DNA from: Oscillospiraceae bacterium
Lineage (GTDB): Bacteria; Bacillota; Clostridia; Oscillospirales; Oscillospiraceae
DNA length: 60,720 nt
Assembly (NCBI GenBank): GCA_902784305.1
Contig: CACZUK010000014.1
Span: 1-60,720, forward strand
Direction of reading: 5' to 3'
Made by a program: the position numbers and the translations under genes. Each line of letters starts with the position of its first letter. The first letter of the stretch is position 1. The notes beneath the pieces were generated by a model. It saw only the letters and a list, made by a program, of their open reading frames with translations, did not search any database and was not told where the DNA came from. Positions 1 to 7,123 of the stretch are shown here, piece by piece.

Positions 1-303
1 ACTTCGCCCGCACAGCCCGAAGCAAGGCGCTCCCAAGCCGGGTGAGTGGCTGGAACCGGTACAGACCTTACTCAACAAAATAAAAATTTTGTTGAGTAGA
101 GTGGAGGTGCAAACTCCGGCTGACCCCCGGATACCCCCAATCGGCCCGTTTTGAGGTGCTGACGCAGTTCCGGGCTTCACACCGTTGTTTTCGCGTTTTT
201 TCTCTTTTTCTCTCTCACTTGTTGGTTTACCGCTTGGCTTCCCGTTGCTTCTGAGCCAAACTCTCAGCTGAATCCTGAGCCGAATCCCGATGACAGCAAA
301 CAG
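1..303. other. gene-free left edge with one strong AT-rich hairpin
   Basis: I see no convincing reading frame here on either strand. The main structure is a perfect 13-bp inverted repeat at 69-81 and 86-98 with a four-base AAAA loop, much more AT-rich than its surroundings. Neither side has a clean T-run beyond the stem, so it is not a typical terminator. Positions 180-230 are T/C rich. The segment could be the edge of an element or transcript that continues left of the window. Confidence 0.4.
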
Positions 304-344
304 CAGCGCGCCCCGAAAGCTGGAATGGCTCTCGGGGCGCGCTG
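304..344 (-). terminator. hairpin after panE
   Basis: A 17-bp GC-rich stem (304-320 with 328-344, one wobble position, 7-base loop) lies just past the panE stop. The T-rich stretch on either side is short, so this may be a weak or bidirectional terminator. Confidence 0.55.
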
Positions 345-375
345 TTTCTGTGTCATTGTTTGCGCGGGTCAGTGG

Positions 376-1326
376 TCAGTAGTTGGACTCAAGCGTCTTA
401 ATCTGCCGGTACAGCATCGTGTTCATGGGCACATCCACGCCGTGCTGGGCTGCCAGCTCCAGAATCTTCCCGGTCAGCGTGTCTATCTCCGTGGGCTGGC
501 GCTTGCGGATGTCCTGCAATGTGGACGAGTTGTGATGATAGGTGTCCGGCAGCAGCTTGCGGTAGAACTCCTCCTGATAGGCCTCCGGGGTCTCCCAATA
601 GGTCCGGTAGCCGCTGGCAGTCATCACCGCGAAGAGTTCCTCAATGAGGCCGTTCATGATGGCCTTGCCCTCTGGCGCCTCGCTCAGGGCTCCGTAGTGC
701 AGCCCCAGCACCGCGCTCAAGGGGTTGAGCGTGCAGTTGTAGAGCATTTTAGCCCACAGCGCCGCCCCCACATCGTCCGTGGTCTGGCACGGGATTCCGC
801 CCCGGCTGATGGCCTGGGCCAGCGGCTCCAGCGGCGTCACATCCAGGCCGTAGAGGTTGCCCAGCAGCACCGGCGCGGTGTACACCGTGACCCGGCTGAC
901 ATTGGGCTCCAGGCGCTCGCATCCGGTGATAACCCGTCCGCTGCACACCTGCTGTTCGGAAAAGTACTCCCGATAAGCCGCGTCATTGCCCCAGCCGTTC
1001 TGAAGAATCACCAGCTTCGCGTCGGGCTTGAGAATCTGCCGGTTTTCGGCCAGAAGCCTGCTGATTTCCCGATTCGCCATGGTTTTGACGCTAATCAGAA
1101 CGAAATCAAAGCTCTGCGCCGGAAATTCGCCCAGATTGTCCCGGACGCAGACCGTTTCGGCAGCCGCATCCGCGTCACCCAACAGGCCCCGGCGGTGCAG
1201 GCCGCCCCGCTCGATGGCCTGCTTCGTCGCGCCTCTGGCGTAGACGGAAACCTGATTCCCCGCGGCGTGCAGCGTCGCGCCCATGGCCACGCCGATGGCG
1301 CCCGCTCCAACAATCAGAAGATTCAT
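376..1326 (-). CDS. panE: 2-dehydropantoate 2-reductase (ketopantoate reductase family)
   Basis: A 316-residue cytoplasmic NADPH-dependent reductase of the ApbA/PanE family, which makes pantoate for coenzyme A synthesis. The N-terminus carries the Rossmann motif GAGAIG at about residues 7-12. Later come the family-like segments SVKT, an Asn-Gly pair (LQNGWG) and a Lys in ALWAKMLYN, which fits the catalytic lysine region. The start was chosen at the ATG preceded by AGGAGGGATGCACG; a longer open frame upstream reads antisense through ypeB and is not real. It stands alone with its own promoter. Remote homologues of this fold act on other 2-oxo acids, so the exact substrate is inferred. Confidence 0.85.
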   Translation of the reverse strand: MNLLIVGAGAIGVAMGATLHAAGNQVSVYARGATKQAIERGGLHRRGLLGDADAAAETVCVRDNLGEFPAQSFDFVLISVKTMANREISRLLAENRQILKPDAKLVILQNGWGNDAAYREYFSEQQVCSGRVITGCERLEPNVSRVTVYTAPVLLGNLYGLDVTPLEPLAQAISRGGIPCQTTDDVGAALWAKMLYNCTLNPLSAVLGLHYGALSEAPEGKAIMNGLIEELFAVMTASGYRTYWETPEAYQEEFYRKLLPDTYHHNSSTLQDIRKRQPTEIDTLTGKILELAAQHGVDVPMNTMLYRQIKTLESNY

Positions 1327-1378
1327 CGTGCATCCCTCCTGTGGTGTGTTCTCACCATATTTTGACAATTTCATTCCC

Positions 1379-1406
1379 ATTATAGCCCATATCTGGAAAA
1401 TTGCAA
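1379..1406 (-). promoter_or_regulatory. sigma-A promoter of panE
   Basis: On the minus strand TTGCAA (1406-1401) is followed by a 16-base spacer and a perfect TATAAT (1384-1379). It sits about 53 bases before the panE start. Confidence 0.75.
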
Positions 1407-1417
1407 CACTTTTTTGC

Positions 1418-1447
1418 GGAATATTACGCTCTTTTTTCCTCAGACTA
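1418..1447 (+). promoter_or_regulatory. candidate sigma-G promoter of ypeB
   Basis: GGAATA (1418-1423), a 17-base spacer and CAGACTA (1441-1447) resemble the forespore sigma-G consensus (GHATR, 17-18, CATWHTA) with one mismatch in the -10. It lies 42 bases before the ypeB start. ypeB is sigma-G controlled in Bacillus subtilis, which supports the assignment by analogy. Confidence 0.5.
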
Positions 1448-1488
1448 GAGACATCTGTTTCTTCCTGTGTGCAAAGGAGTGTCGTGTT

Positions 1489-2856
1489 ATGAAGCCCCTC
1501 ACCCGCCGTCAGACCATTCGCGTCCGAACCTATACCGTCGCAGCCTTCGTGGTACTTCTGGGCACCGTTTTCGCGCTGTTTCGGCAGAATCTTGCCTATC
1601 GCAGAAGGATTTCTCTGAATTACGCCCGGGCCTTCTCCCAGCTCACGGACAGCATGGGGAACCTGGACACCGCCCTGGAGAAGAGCATCTACGTGACCAC
1701 CCCGGAGCTCATCGCCGGTCTGTGCGCGGAAATCCAAAGCGACGCCTGCACCGCCCGGCAGGCGGCAGGCGTCCTCCCCTACGCCAACGTGGAGCTGGAG
1801 CAGACCATCAGCTTCGCGGTGCGGGCGGGCGACTACGCCCAGGCCCTCGCCAAGTCCGCGGCGGAGCACCACGGCTATCAGCCGGAGGACCTGGAAAACC
1901 TGAAAGCGCTGTCGAAGGCTGCCTCCTCCCTCTCCGACGCGCTGGACGAGCTGGAGGCGCAGCTCAACGAGGGCACCCTCACCCTGGAGGACGTGGAAAC
2001 GGTTCAGCTGCGCCTGTCCCGGCAGGAGAATCAGCAGGATTTGCCCGGACAGGGCAGCTTTTCCAGTCTGGAAGCCAATTTTCCCGAACTTCCCACCCTG
2101 ATTTACGACGGCCCCTTTTCGGAGCACATGCAGTCGCGCCGCTCGGCCATGCTGGAGCAGGAGGCGCCCGTCACCGCCGCTCAGGCCAGGCGCAAGGCCG
2201 CGGCCTTTCTGGGGCTGGACGAACAGCTCTTCTCCGGCGGAGCGTTGGTGGAGGCGCAAATTCCCTGCTATCGTTTCCAATTCGGCACCGAGGGCAGTCC
2301 CGACTGCACGGTGGATGTGACCCAGCGGGGCGGCTACGTCCTGGCCCTGACCAACGGCCGGGCTGTGGAGGCCGCCAGATTGACCCACAAGGAGGCCATC
2401 CAGCGGGCCAAAGAGTGGTTGGAGGCCCATGACATCACAGACCTGACCGAAAGCTACTCCCTGTGCCGGGACAACGCCCTGACCATCAACTTCGCCGCCG
2501 TGCAGCAGGGCGTCATCTGCTATCCCGACCTGCTGAAGGTGGAGGTGGCGCTGGACAACGGGGAAATCATCGGCATGGAGAGCGCCGGATTCCTGATGAA
2601 TCACACCCAGCGGGACGCTCTGCGCTCGGAAGTCTCCCACACGCAGGCGGAGGAGCGCGTGTCGCCGGAGCTGACCATCCTGTCCCGGCATCTGGTGCTC
2701 ATTCCCACCCAGGGCGGCCACGAGCGCCTGTGCTGGGAGTTTCGCTGCCAGAACAAGGAGAAAAAACACTATTTGGTGTATATCAACGCCAAAACCGGCG
2801 CGGAAGAGGAAATCTTGATTCTTCTGGAGGATGAGAGCGGTTCCCTGGCCCTGTGA
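1489..2856 (+). CDS. ypeB: germination protein YpeB
   Basis: This 455-residue protein has an N-terminal membrane anchor (about residues 15-35: YTVAAFVVLLGTVFALF), an alpha-helical middle region, and a C-terminal part made of PepSY-like repeats, as in YpeB. In Bacillus, YpeB sits in the spore inner membrane and is needed to hold and protect the cortex-lytic enzyme SleB. The usual partner gene sleB is not next to it here: panE lies upstream and a peptidase-like pair downstream. The start is the ATG after AAAGGAG at 1472-1478. A possible sigma-G promoter precedes it. Length matches the family (about 450 residues). Confidence 0.85.
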   Translation: MKPLTRRQTIRVRTYTVAAFVVLLGTVFALFRQNLAYRRRISLNYARAFSQLTDSMGNLDTALEKSIYVTTPELIAGLCAEIQSDACTARQAAGVLPYANVELEQTISFAVRAGDYAQALAKSAAEHHGYQPEDLENLKALSKAASSLSDALDELEAQLNEGTLTLEDVETVQLRLSRQENQQDLPGQGSFSSLEANFPELPTLIYDGPFSEHMQSRRSAMLEQEAPVTAAQARRKAAAFLGLDEQLFSGGALVEAQIPCYRFQFGTEGSPDCTVDVTQRGGYVLALTNGRAVEAARLTHKEAIQRAKEWLEAHDITDLTESYSLCRDNALTINFAAVQQGVICYPDLLKVEVALDNGEIIGMESAGFLMNHTQRDALRSEVSHTQAEERVSPELTILSRHLVLIPTQGGHERLCWEFRCQNKEKKHYLVYINAKTGAEEEILILLEDESGSLAL

Positions 2857-2933
2857 GGCAGTCTGTGGGCACTCCCCTGCCCTGTCCGCGGTGGCGGAAT
2901 CGGTCAGATTTCGCCCTTCCTGCCCCGGAACCC

Positions 2934-2962
2934 TTGAAATTGCGGGTCTGATTGGGTATAAT
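2934..2962 (+). promoter_or_regulatory. sigma-A promoter of yfmF-yfmH-lgt
   Basis: TTGAAA (2934-2939), a 17-base spacer and TATAAT (2957-2962). The location shows that the yfmF start must lie downstream of 2962, which excludes the ATG at 2952. Confidence 0.8.
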
Positions 2963-2993
2963 GGTGGAAAACAACGGCAAAGGAGGTGCCTGC

Positions 2994-4289
2994 GTGGAGG
3001 AAATGAAGCGCGTGTGTCTGATGCCCGGCGTGTTTCTCACCTGCGGTCAGACGAAAAAGTTCAAGCGCAGTCACTGGTATCTGGGACTCTCCGTCCCTCT
3101 GACCAGCAAGTACGCCTCCCTGAACGCCCTGCTGCCCCGGGTGCTCCGGCAGGGCACGGCGGACCTCCCCGACAGCCAGGCCATCGAGGCGCGTCTGGAG
3201 GAGCTGTTCGGCGGCAGCGTGGAGGCCGTGGTCACCAAGCGGGGCGAGCTCCAGTGGCTGGGCTTCCGGGCCAGCTTTCTGGACGAGGCGCTGGTCCCGA
3301 AGGACTGCCCCATACTGGACGAGGCCGCCCGCCTGCTGGGGGATTTGCTGCTGCGGCCCGCCACCAGAAACGGACGCCTGCGCAGCGACTATGTGGAGCG
3401 GGAAAAGCAGCACCTCATGGACGACATCCAGCGCAGTGTGAACGACAAGGCCTATTACGCCATGCAGCAGGCTTTGGAGCGCATATGCGTGGGTGAGGCC
3501 TACCGGGTGAGCCGCTACGGCACCCTTGCAGAGGCCCGGAAAACCAGTGTGGGCCGCCTCACCCGTCAGTACCGTCAGCTCCTCTCCAGCGCCGCGGTGG
3601 AGCTCTACTACTCCGGCTCCGCAAGCCCGGAGCGGGTGGAGCGGGCCTGGCGGGAGGCTCTGCGGGGGCTCCCCCGCGCCCGGGCTCTCACCGAGGGGCA
3701 CACCGACTGGCTGATTCAGCCCCGCAATGTGCGGCGCTTCTCCCAGACCATGGACCTGAGTCAGGCCCGGCTGGTGATGGGCTTTCGCACCCTCTGCACC
3801 CTGAACAGCCCCCATTACCCCGCGCTTTTGGCGGCAAACGCCCTGCTGGGCGGCGGAGCGGCCTCCCGCCTGTTCACCACCGTGCGGGAACAGCTCTCCC
3901 TGTGCTACGCCATCCACTCCACGCTGGACCGGCACAAGGGCATCCTCCTCATTCAGGCGGGTGTGGCCAACGACAAGCTGGAGCGCACGGAGGAGGAGAT
4001 TCTGCACCAGCTCCTCCAGCTTCAGCAGGGGGCCTTTGACGACGCGGAGCTGAGCAGCGCCATCCGCTCTGTCTCCAGCCAGTATCGGCGCCTTTCGGAC
4101 AGTCAGCTGCTGCAAGCGGACTACTGGCTCAGCCAGACGGCTGCGGAGCTGCGCATCTCCCCCGACGAGCTGGCGGACAAGCTGGAGGCAGTCACCCGGG
4201 AGCAGGTGGTTCAGGCCCTCAACCGGCTGGCTCTGGACAGCATCTACACCCTCAGCGCACCGGTGCAGGAGGAGGTGAACCAGGCGTGA
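2994..4289 (+). CDS. yfmF: M16-family peptidase-like protein (YfmF type)
   Basis: This 431-residue protein has the two-lobed fold of M16 (insulinase/mitochondrial processing) peptidases but no HxxEH zinc motif, so it is probably the catalytically silent partner of the next gene. Such pairs are annotated as YfmF/YfmH; their Bacillus counterparts are linked to 5-aminopentanol modification of EF-P. The start is a GTG placed 7 bases after AGGAGG (2981-2986). An ATG at 3003 has poor spacing and the ATG at 2952 overlaps the promoter. The stop overlaps the start of yfmH (GTGA), so the two are translationally coupled. Confidence 0.8.
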   Translation: MEEMKRVCLMPGVFLTCGQTKKFKRSHWYLGLSVPLTSKYASLNALLPRVLRQGTADLPDSQAIEARLEELFGGSVEAVVTKRGELQWLGFRASFLDEALVPKDCPILDEAARLLGDLLLRPATRNGRLRSDYVEREKQHLMDDIQRSVNDKAYYAMQQALERICVGEAYRVSRYGTLAEARKTSVGRLTRQYRQLLSSAAVELYYSGSASPERVERAWREALRGLPRARALTEGHTDWLIQPRNVRRFSQTMDLSQARLVMGFRTLCTLNSPHYPALLAANALLGGGAASRLFTTVREQLSLCYAIHSTLDRHKGILLIQAGVANDKLERTEEEILHQLLQLQQGAFDDAELSSAIRSVSSQYRRLSDSQLLQADYWLSQTAAELRISPDELADKLEAVTREQVVQALNRLALDSIYTLSAPVQEEVNQA

Positions 4290-5581
4290 AGCAGACCATC
4301 TATCCCCGTTTGAACGAAACTGTGTATTCGGAGCGGCTGGAAAGCGGACTCACGGTCCTGGTTTCCCAGCGGCCCGGATACCGGAAGGCCTATGCCTTTT
4401 TCGCGGTGAATTACGGCGGAATGGACTATGAATACCGCCTGGACGGCACCCCGGAGCGCTCCCCGGAGGGCGTGGCCCACTTTCTGGAGCACAAGCTCTT
4501 CGATATGCCCGAAGGCAACGTCCTCCAGAGCCTGAGCGCGAAAGGCGCCTCGGTGAACGCCTTCACCGGCTCGTCCATGACCGCCTACCACTTCGAGTGC
4601 GCGGAGCACTTTTTTCCCAACCTGCGCACCCTGCTCACCTTCGTCACCACGCCCTACTTCACCCAGCAGAGCGTGGCCAAGGAGCAGGGCATCATCGCCC
4701 AGGAAATTCGCATGATTGCCGACCGACCCGGCTGGCGGGTGTACTACAATCTGCTTCAGACCCTCTATCAGAAGCACCCGCTCCGGACCTCCGTGGCGGG
4801 CAGCGAGGCGTCCATCGCCCGCATCACCCCCGCCGTACTGCGTCAGTGCCACAGCGCCTTCTATCGCCCGGAGAATATGATTCTCTGCGTCGCGGGGGAT
4901 GTGGACCCGGAGCAGGTGGCGGCCATCGCCCGGATGGTGGTGCAGAGCGCCAAGGGCTCCGCCGCCGGGCGGCTGGAGATTCAGGAGCCTCCCACTGCAG
5001 CGGAGCCGTCCACCATCACGCAGTCCATGCCCATCGCCTCCCCCACCTTCCTGGCGGGCTTCAAGTTCTCCCCTGCCGCGGATGATTTGCTCCGCCAAAG
5101 TCTGGTGGGCGATTTGGCCGGTGATTTGCTCTGCGGGGCGTCCAGCCCCCTGTACCAGCAGCTCTATCGGGAGGGGCTGATTGACCGCGGCTTCGGGGTC
5201 TCCTTTGAAGCCCAGCCCGGCGCGGCCTTTCTGGTCCTGGGGGGCGACAGTCCCGACCCCGAGCGGGTCGCCCGGGCGGTGCTGGAGGAGGGCGAGCGCC
5301 TGCGCCGGGAGGGCATCCCGGAGGAGACCTTCCGCCGCACCCTCCGCTCCTGCTACGGCAGCCGGGTGGGCGCGCTGGACTCCTTCGAGCACACCTGCGT
5401 TCAGCTCGCCCGCAGTCACTTCCAGGGCTGCGACTACCTGCGCTTTCCGGAGCTGTACGACCAGCTCACCAAAGAGGAGGTTCTCGCCTTCCTGAGCGAG
5501 GCCATGCAGCCGGAGCGCATGGCCTGCTCCGTCCTCACGCCTCTGGAGCAAACTACTGAAAAGGAGCCGCAATTGTCATGA
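4286..5581 (+). CDS. yfmH: M16-family zinc peptidase (YfmH type)
   Basis: A 431-residue M16 peptidase with the inverted zinc motif HFLEH at about residues 67-71 (context GVAHFLEHKLF), so this is the active subunit of the pair. It starts with GTG inside the yfmF stop and has GGAGGAGGTGA just upstream. Its own stop overlaps the lgt start (ATGA). It is expected to form a heterodimer with YfmF. The role in EF-P modification is known only from Bacillus relatives; here it is inference. Confidence 0.85.
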   Translation: MKQTIYPRLNETVYSERLESGLTVLVSQRPGYRKAYAFFAVNYGGMDYEYRLDGTPERSPEGVAHFLEHKLFDMPEGNVLQSLSAKGASVNAFTGSSMTAYHFECAEHFFPNLRTLLTFVTTPYFTQQSVAKEQGIIAQEIRMIADRPGWRVYYNLLQTLYQKHPLRTSVAGSEASIARITPAVLRQCHSAFYRPENMILCVAGDVDPEQVAAIARMVVQSAKGSAAGRLEIQEPPTAAEPSTITQSMPIASPTFLAGFKFSPAADDLLRQSLVGDLAGDLLCGASSPLYQQLYREGLIDRGFGVSFEAQPGAAFLVLGGDSPDPERVARAVLEEGERLRREGIPEETFRRTLRSCYGSRVGALDSFEHTCVQLARSHFQGCDYLRFPELYDQLTKEEVLAFLSEAMQPERMACSVLTPLEQTTEKEPQLS

Positions 5582-6405
5582 ACCCAATCACCTTTCCCGG
5601 TCTGGGCATCAGCGTGCAGATTCAGCGGGTGGCCTTCTCCATTTTGGGGAAGGACATCTACTGGTATGGCATCATCATCGCCGTTGGTTTCCTGCTGGGC
5701 AGCTACTTCGCCAGCCGTCAATACGCCCGTCTGGGCGGAAAGGAGGACGACGCCCTGGATGTGCTGCTCTACGCGGCGCCCGCGGGCATCCTATGCGCCC
5801 GCATCTACTACGTCGTCTTCTACTTAGACCTCTACCGGAACACCGACGGCAGCTTCAACTGGAAGGAGGCCATCGCCATCTGGGACGGCGGCATCGCCAT
5901 CTACGGCGGCATCATCGGGTCCTTTCTGGCCGCGTTCATTTACTGCCGACTGCGCCGGCTGAGCTTTCTCACCATGGCGGACGCCTACTCCTATGGCCTG
6001 CTCATCGGCCAGTCCATCGGCCGCTGGGGCAATTTCGTCAATCAGGAGGCCTACGGCGGGCAGTGCACCCTGCCCTGGCGCATGGGCCTGACCCTGGGCA
6101 CCGGCACCGCGGTGGAGGTCCATCCCACCTTCCTCTACGAATCCCTCTGGAACCTGACGGGCCTGCTGCTGCTCTACTTCGTGGTGCGGCCCCGCAGGCG
6201 CTTCTCCGGGATGCTGTTTTGTACCTATCTGTTCTGGTACGGACTGGGCCGCTTCTGGATTGAGGGGCTGCGCACGGACAGCCTGTACCTCTTCCAGACC
6301 GGGCTTCGGGTCTCCCAGCTGGTGGCCCTGACCAGCGCGGTGGTGACGGGTGCGATTCTCTTTTGGAACCTCGCCCGCTCACCCAAAGAGAAGAATCCCG
6401 CCTGA
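5578..6405 (+). CDS. lgt: prolipoprotein diacylglyceryl transferase
   Basis: This integral membrane enzyme transfers diacylglyceryl from phosphatidylglycerol to the lipobox cysteine of prolipoproteins, the first step of lipoprotein maturation. The Lgt signature GRWGNFVNQEAYGG lies around residue 147, and there are about seven hydrophobic segments. Length (275 residues) fits the family. It overlaps yfmH by four bases and ends the three-gene operon. Two lipoproteins in this window (37018 and 38071) are natural clients. Confidence 0.95.
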   Translation: MNPITFPGLGISVQIQRVAFSILGKDIYWYGIIIAVGFLLGSYFASRQYARLGGKEDDALDVLLYAAPAGILCARIYYVVFYLDLYRNTDGSFNWKEAIAIWDGGIAIYGGIIGSFLAAFIYCRLRRLSFLTMADAYSYGLLIGQSIGRWGNFVNQEAYGGQCTLPWRMGLTLGTGTAVEVHPTFLYESLWNLTGLLLLYFVVRPRRRFSGMLFCTYLFWYGLGRFWIEGLRTDSLYLFQTGLRVSQLVALTSAVVTGAILFWNLARSPKEKNPA

Positions 6406-6430
6406 ACCCTCCCCTTTTCCATCTCCCTCA

Positions 6431-6463
6431 AACAGATCGGACCACCGTCCGGTCTGTTTTTTT
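6431..6463 (+). terminator. terminator of the yfmF-yfmH-lgt operon
   Basis: A 12-bp stem (6431-6442 with 6447-6458, one wobble) runs into seven T residues. Confidence 0.8.
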
Positions 6464-6502
6464 CTGCTCCGGCATAGAAATTGACAGACAGGAGGGGATG
6501 GC

Positions 6503-7018
6503 ATGGAAAAACAGGAGCAAAGCCAGAGCATAAACTGGCTTCCGGCGCTGGTGGTGGCCCTGCTGCTGGGCGTGGGGCTGCACGAGCTGTTTCGCATCTG
6601 GCCCAGCATTGTGACGGAATTCCTCTCGCCGGTCAACAATAGCATTTGGGAGCATCTGAAGGTCCTCTTCTGGCCGCTGCTGCTGGTGGAGCTGGGCATT
6701 TTCCCGCCTGCGCACCGGAGCGGCGGGCTGCTGGCCCTGCTGCTCTCCTGCGCTGCCATGCTGGCGGCGGGCTGGGTCTATCATCTGGTGCTGGGCGGAA
6801 CGGAGCTGTGGGTGGATTTGGCCATCTTCGGCCTGTGCATCCTGGCCTATTTTCTCCTCTCGGATGCGCCGAGGCCGGGAAAACAATGGCTGCCGGTGCT
6901 CCGGCTGCTCACGGCGCTGCTGGCCGCGCTGATGATTCTCTTCACTCTCAACCCGCCCCACGGCGCGCTCTTTGTGGACCCGGCCAGACCTGCCATCTGG
7001 TATGAACGCCTGTGCTGA
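6503..7018 (+). CDS. small membrane protein, DUF6512-like
   Basis: A 171-residue protein with about five hydrophobic segments (about residues 12-30, 52-67, 74-97, 103-120, 130-148). The conserved-looking motif VNNSIWEHLKVLFWP after the first segment is typical of a small uncharacterised membrane family that I believe is DUF6512. The start follows AGGAGGGGATGGC. It is monocistronic between the lgt terminator and a terminator shared with ftsK. The function is unknown. Confidence 0.65.
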   Translation: MEKQEQSQSINWLPALVVALLLGVGLHELFRIWPSIVTEFLSPVNNSIWEHLKVLFWPLLLVELGIFPPAHRSGGLLALLLSCAAMLAAGWVYHLVLGGTELWVDLAIFGLCILAYFLLSDAPRPGKQWLPVLRLLTALLAALMILFTLNPPHGALFVDPARPAIWYERLC

Positions 7019-7071
7019 GCGGACATTTCTTCGGGTTCTGCCGCTTTTTGTTCCTACCTGCCCATCTGTGC

Positions 7072-7104
7072 AAAAAAGGAGCTGATTCCACCGGAATCAG
7101 CTCC
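7072..7104 (-). terminator. bidirectional terminator between 6503 gene and ftsK
   Basis: A perfect 12-bp stem (7078-7089 with 7093-7104) with a 3-base loop. On the minus strand it is followed by six T residues, serving ftsK; on the plus strand by a T-rich run. Confidence 0.85.
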
Positions 7105-7123
7105 CTTTTCCTGTTTTTCGCGC

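Noticed and set aside
1362-1385. Plus-strand TTGACA at 1362 as a ypeB promoter
   Set aside because: No acceptable -10 lies 16-18 bases downstream.
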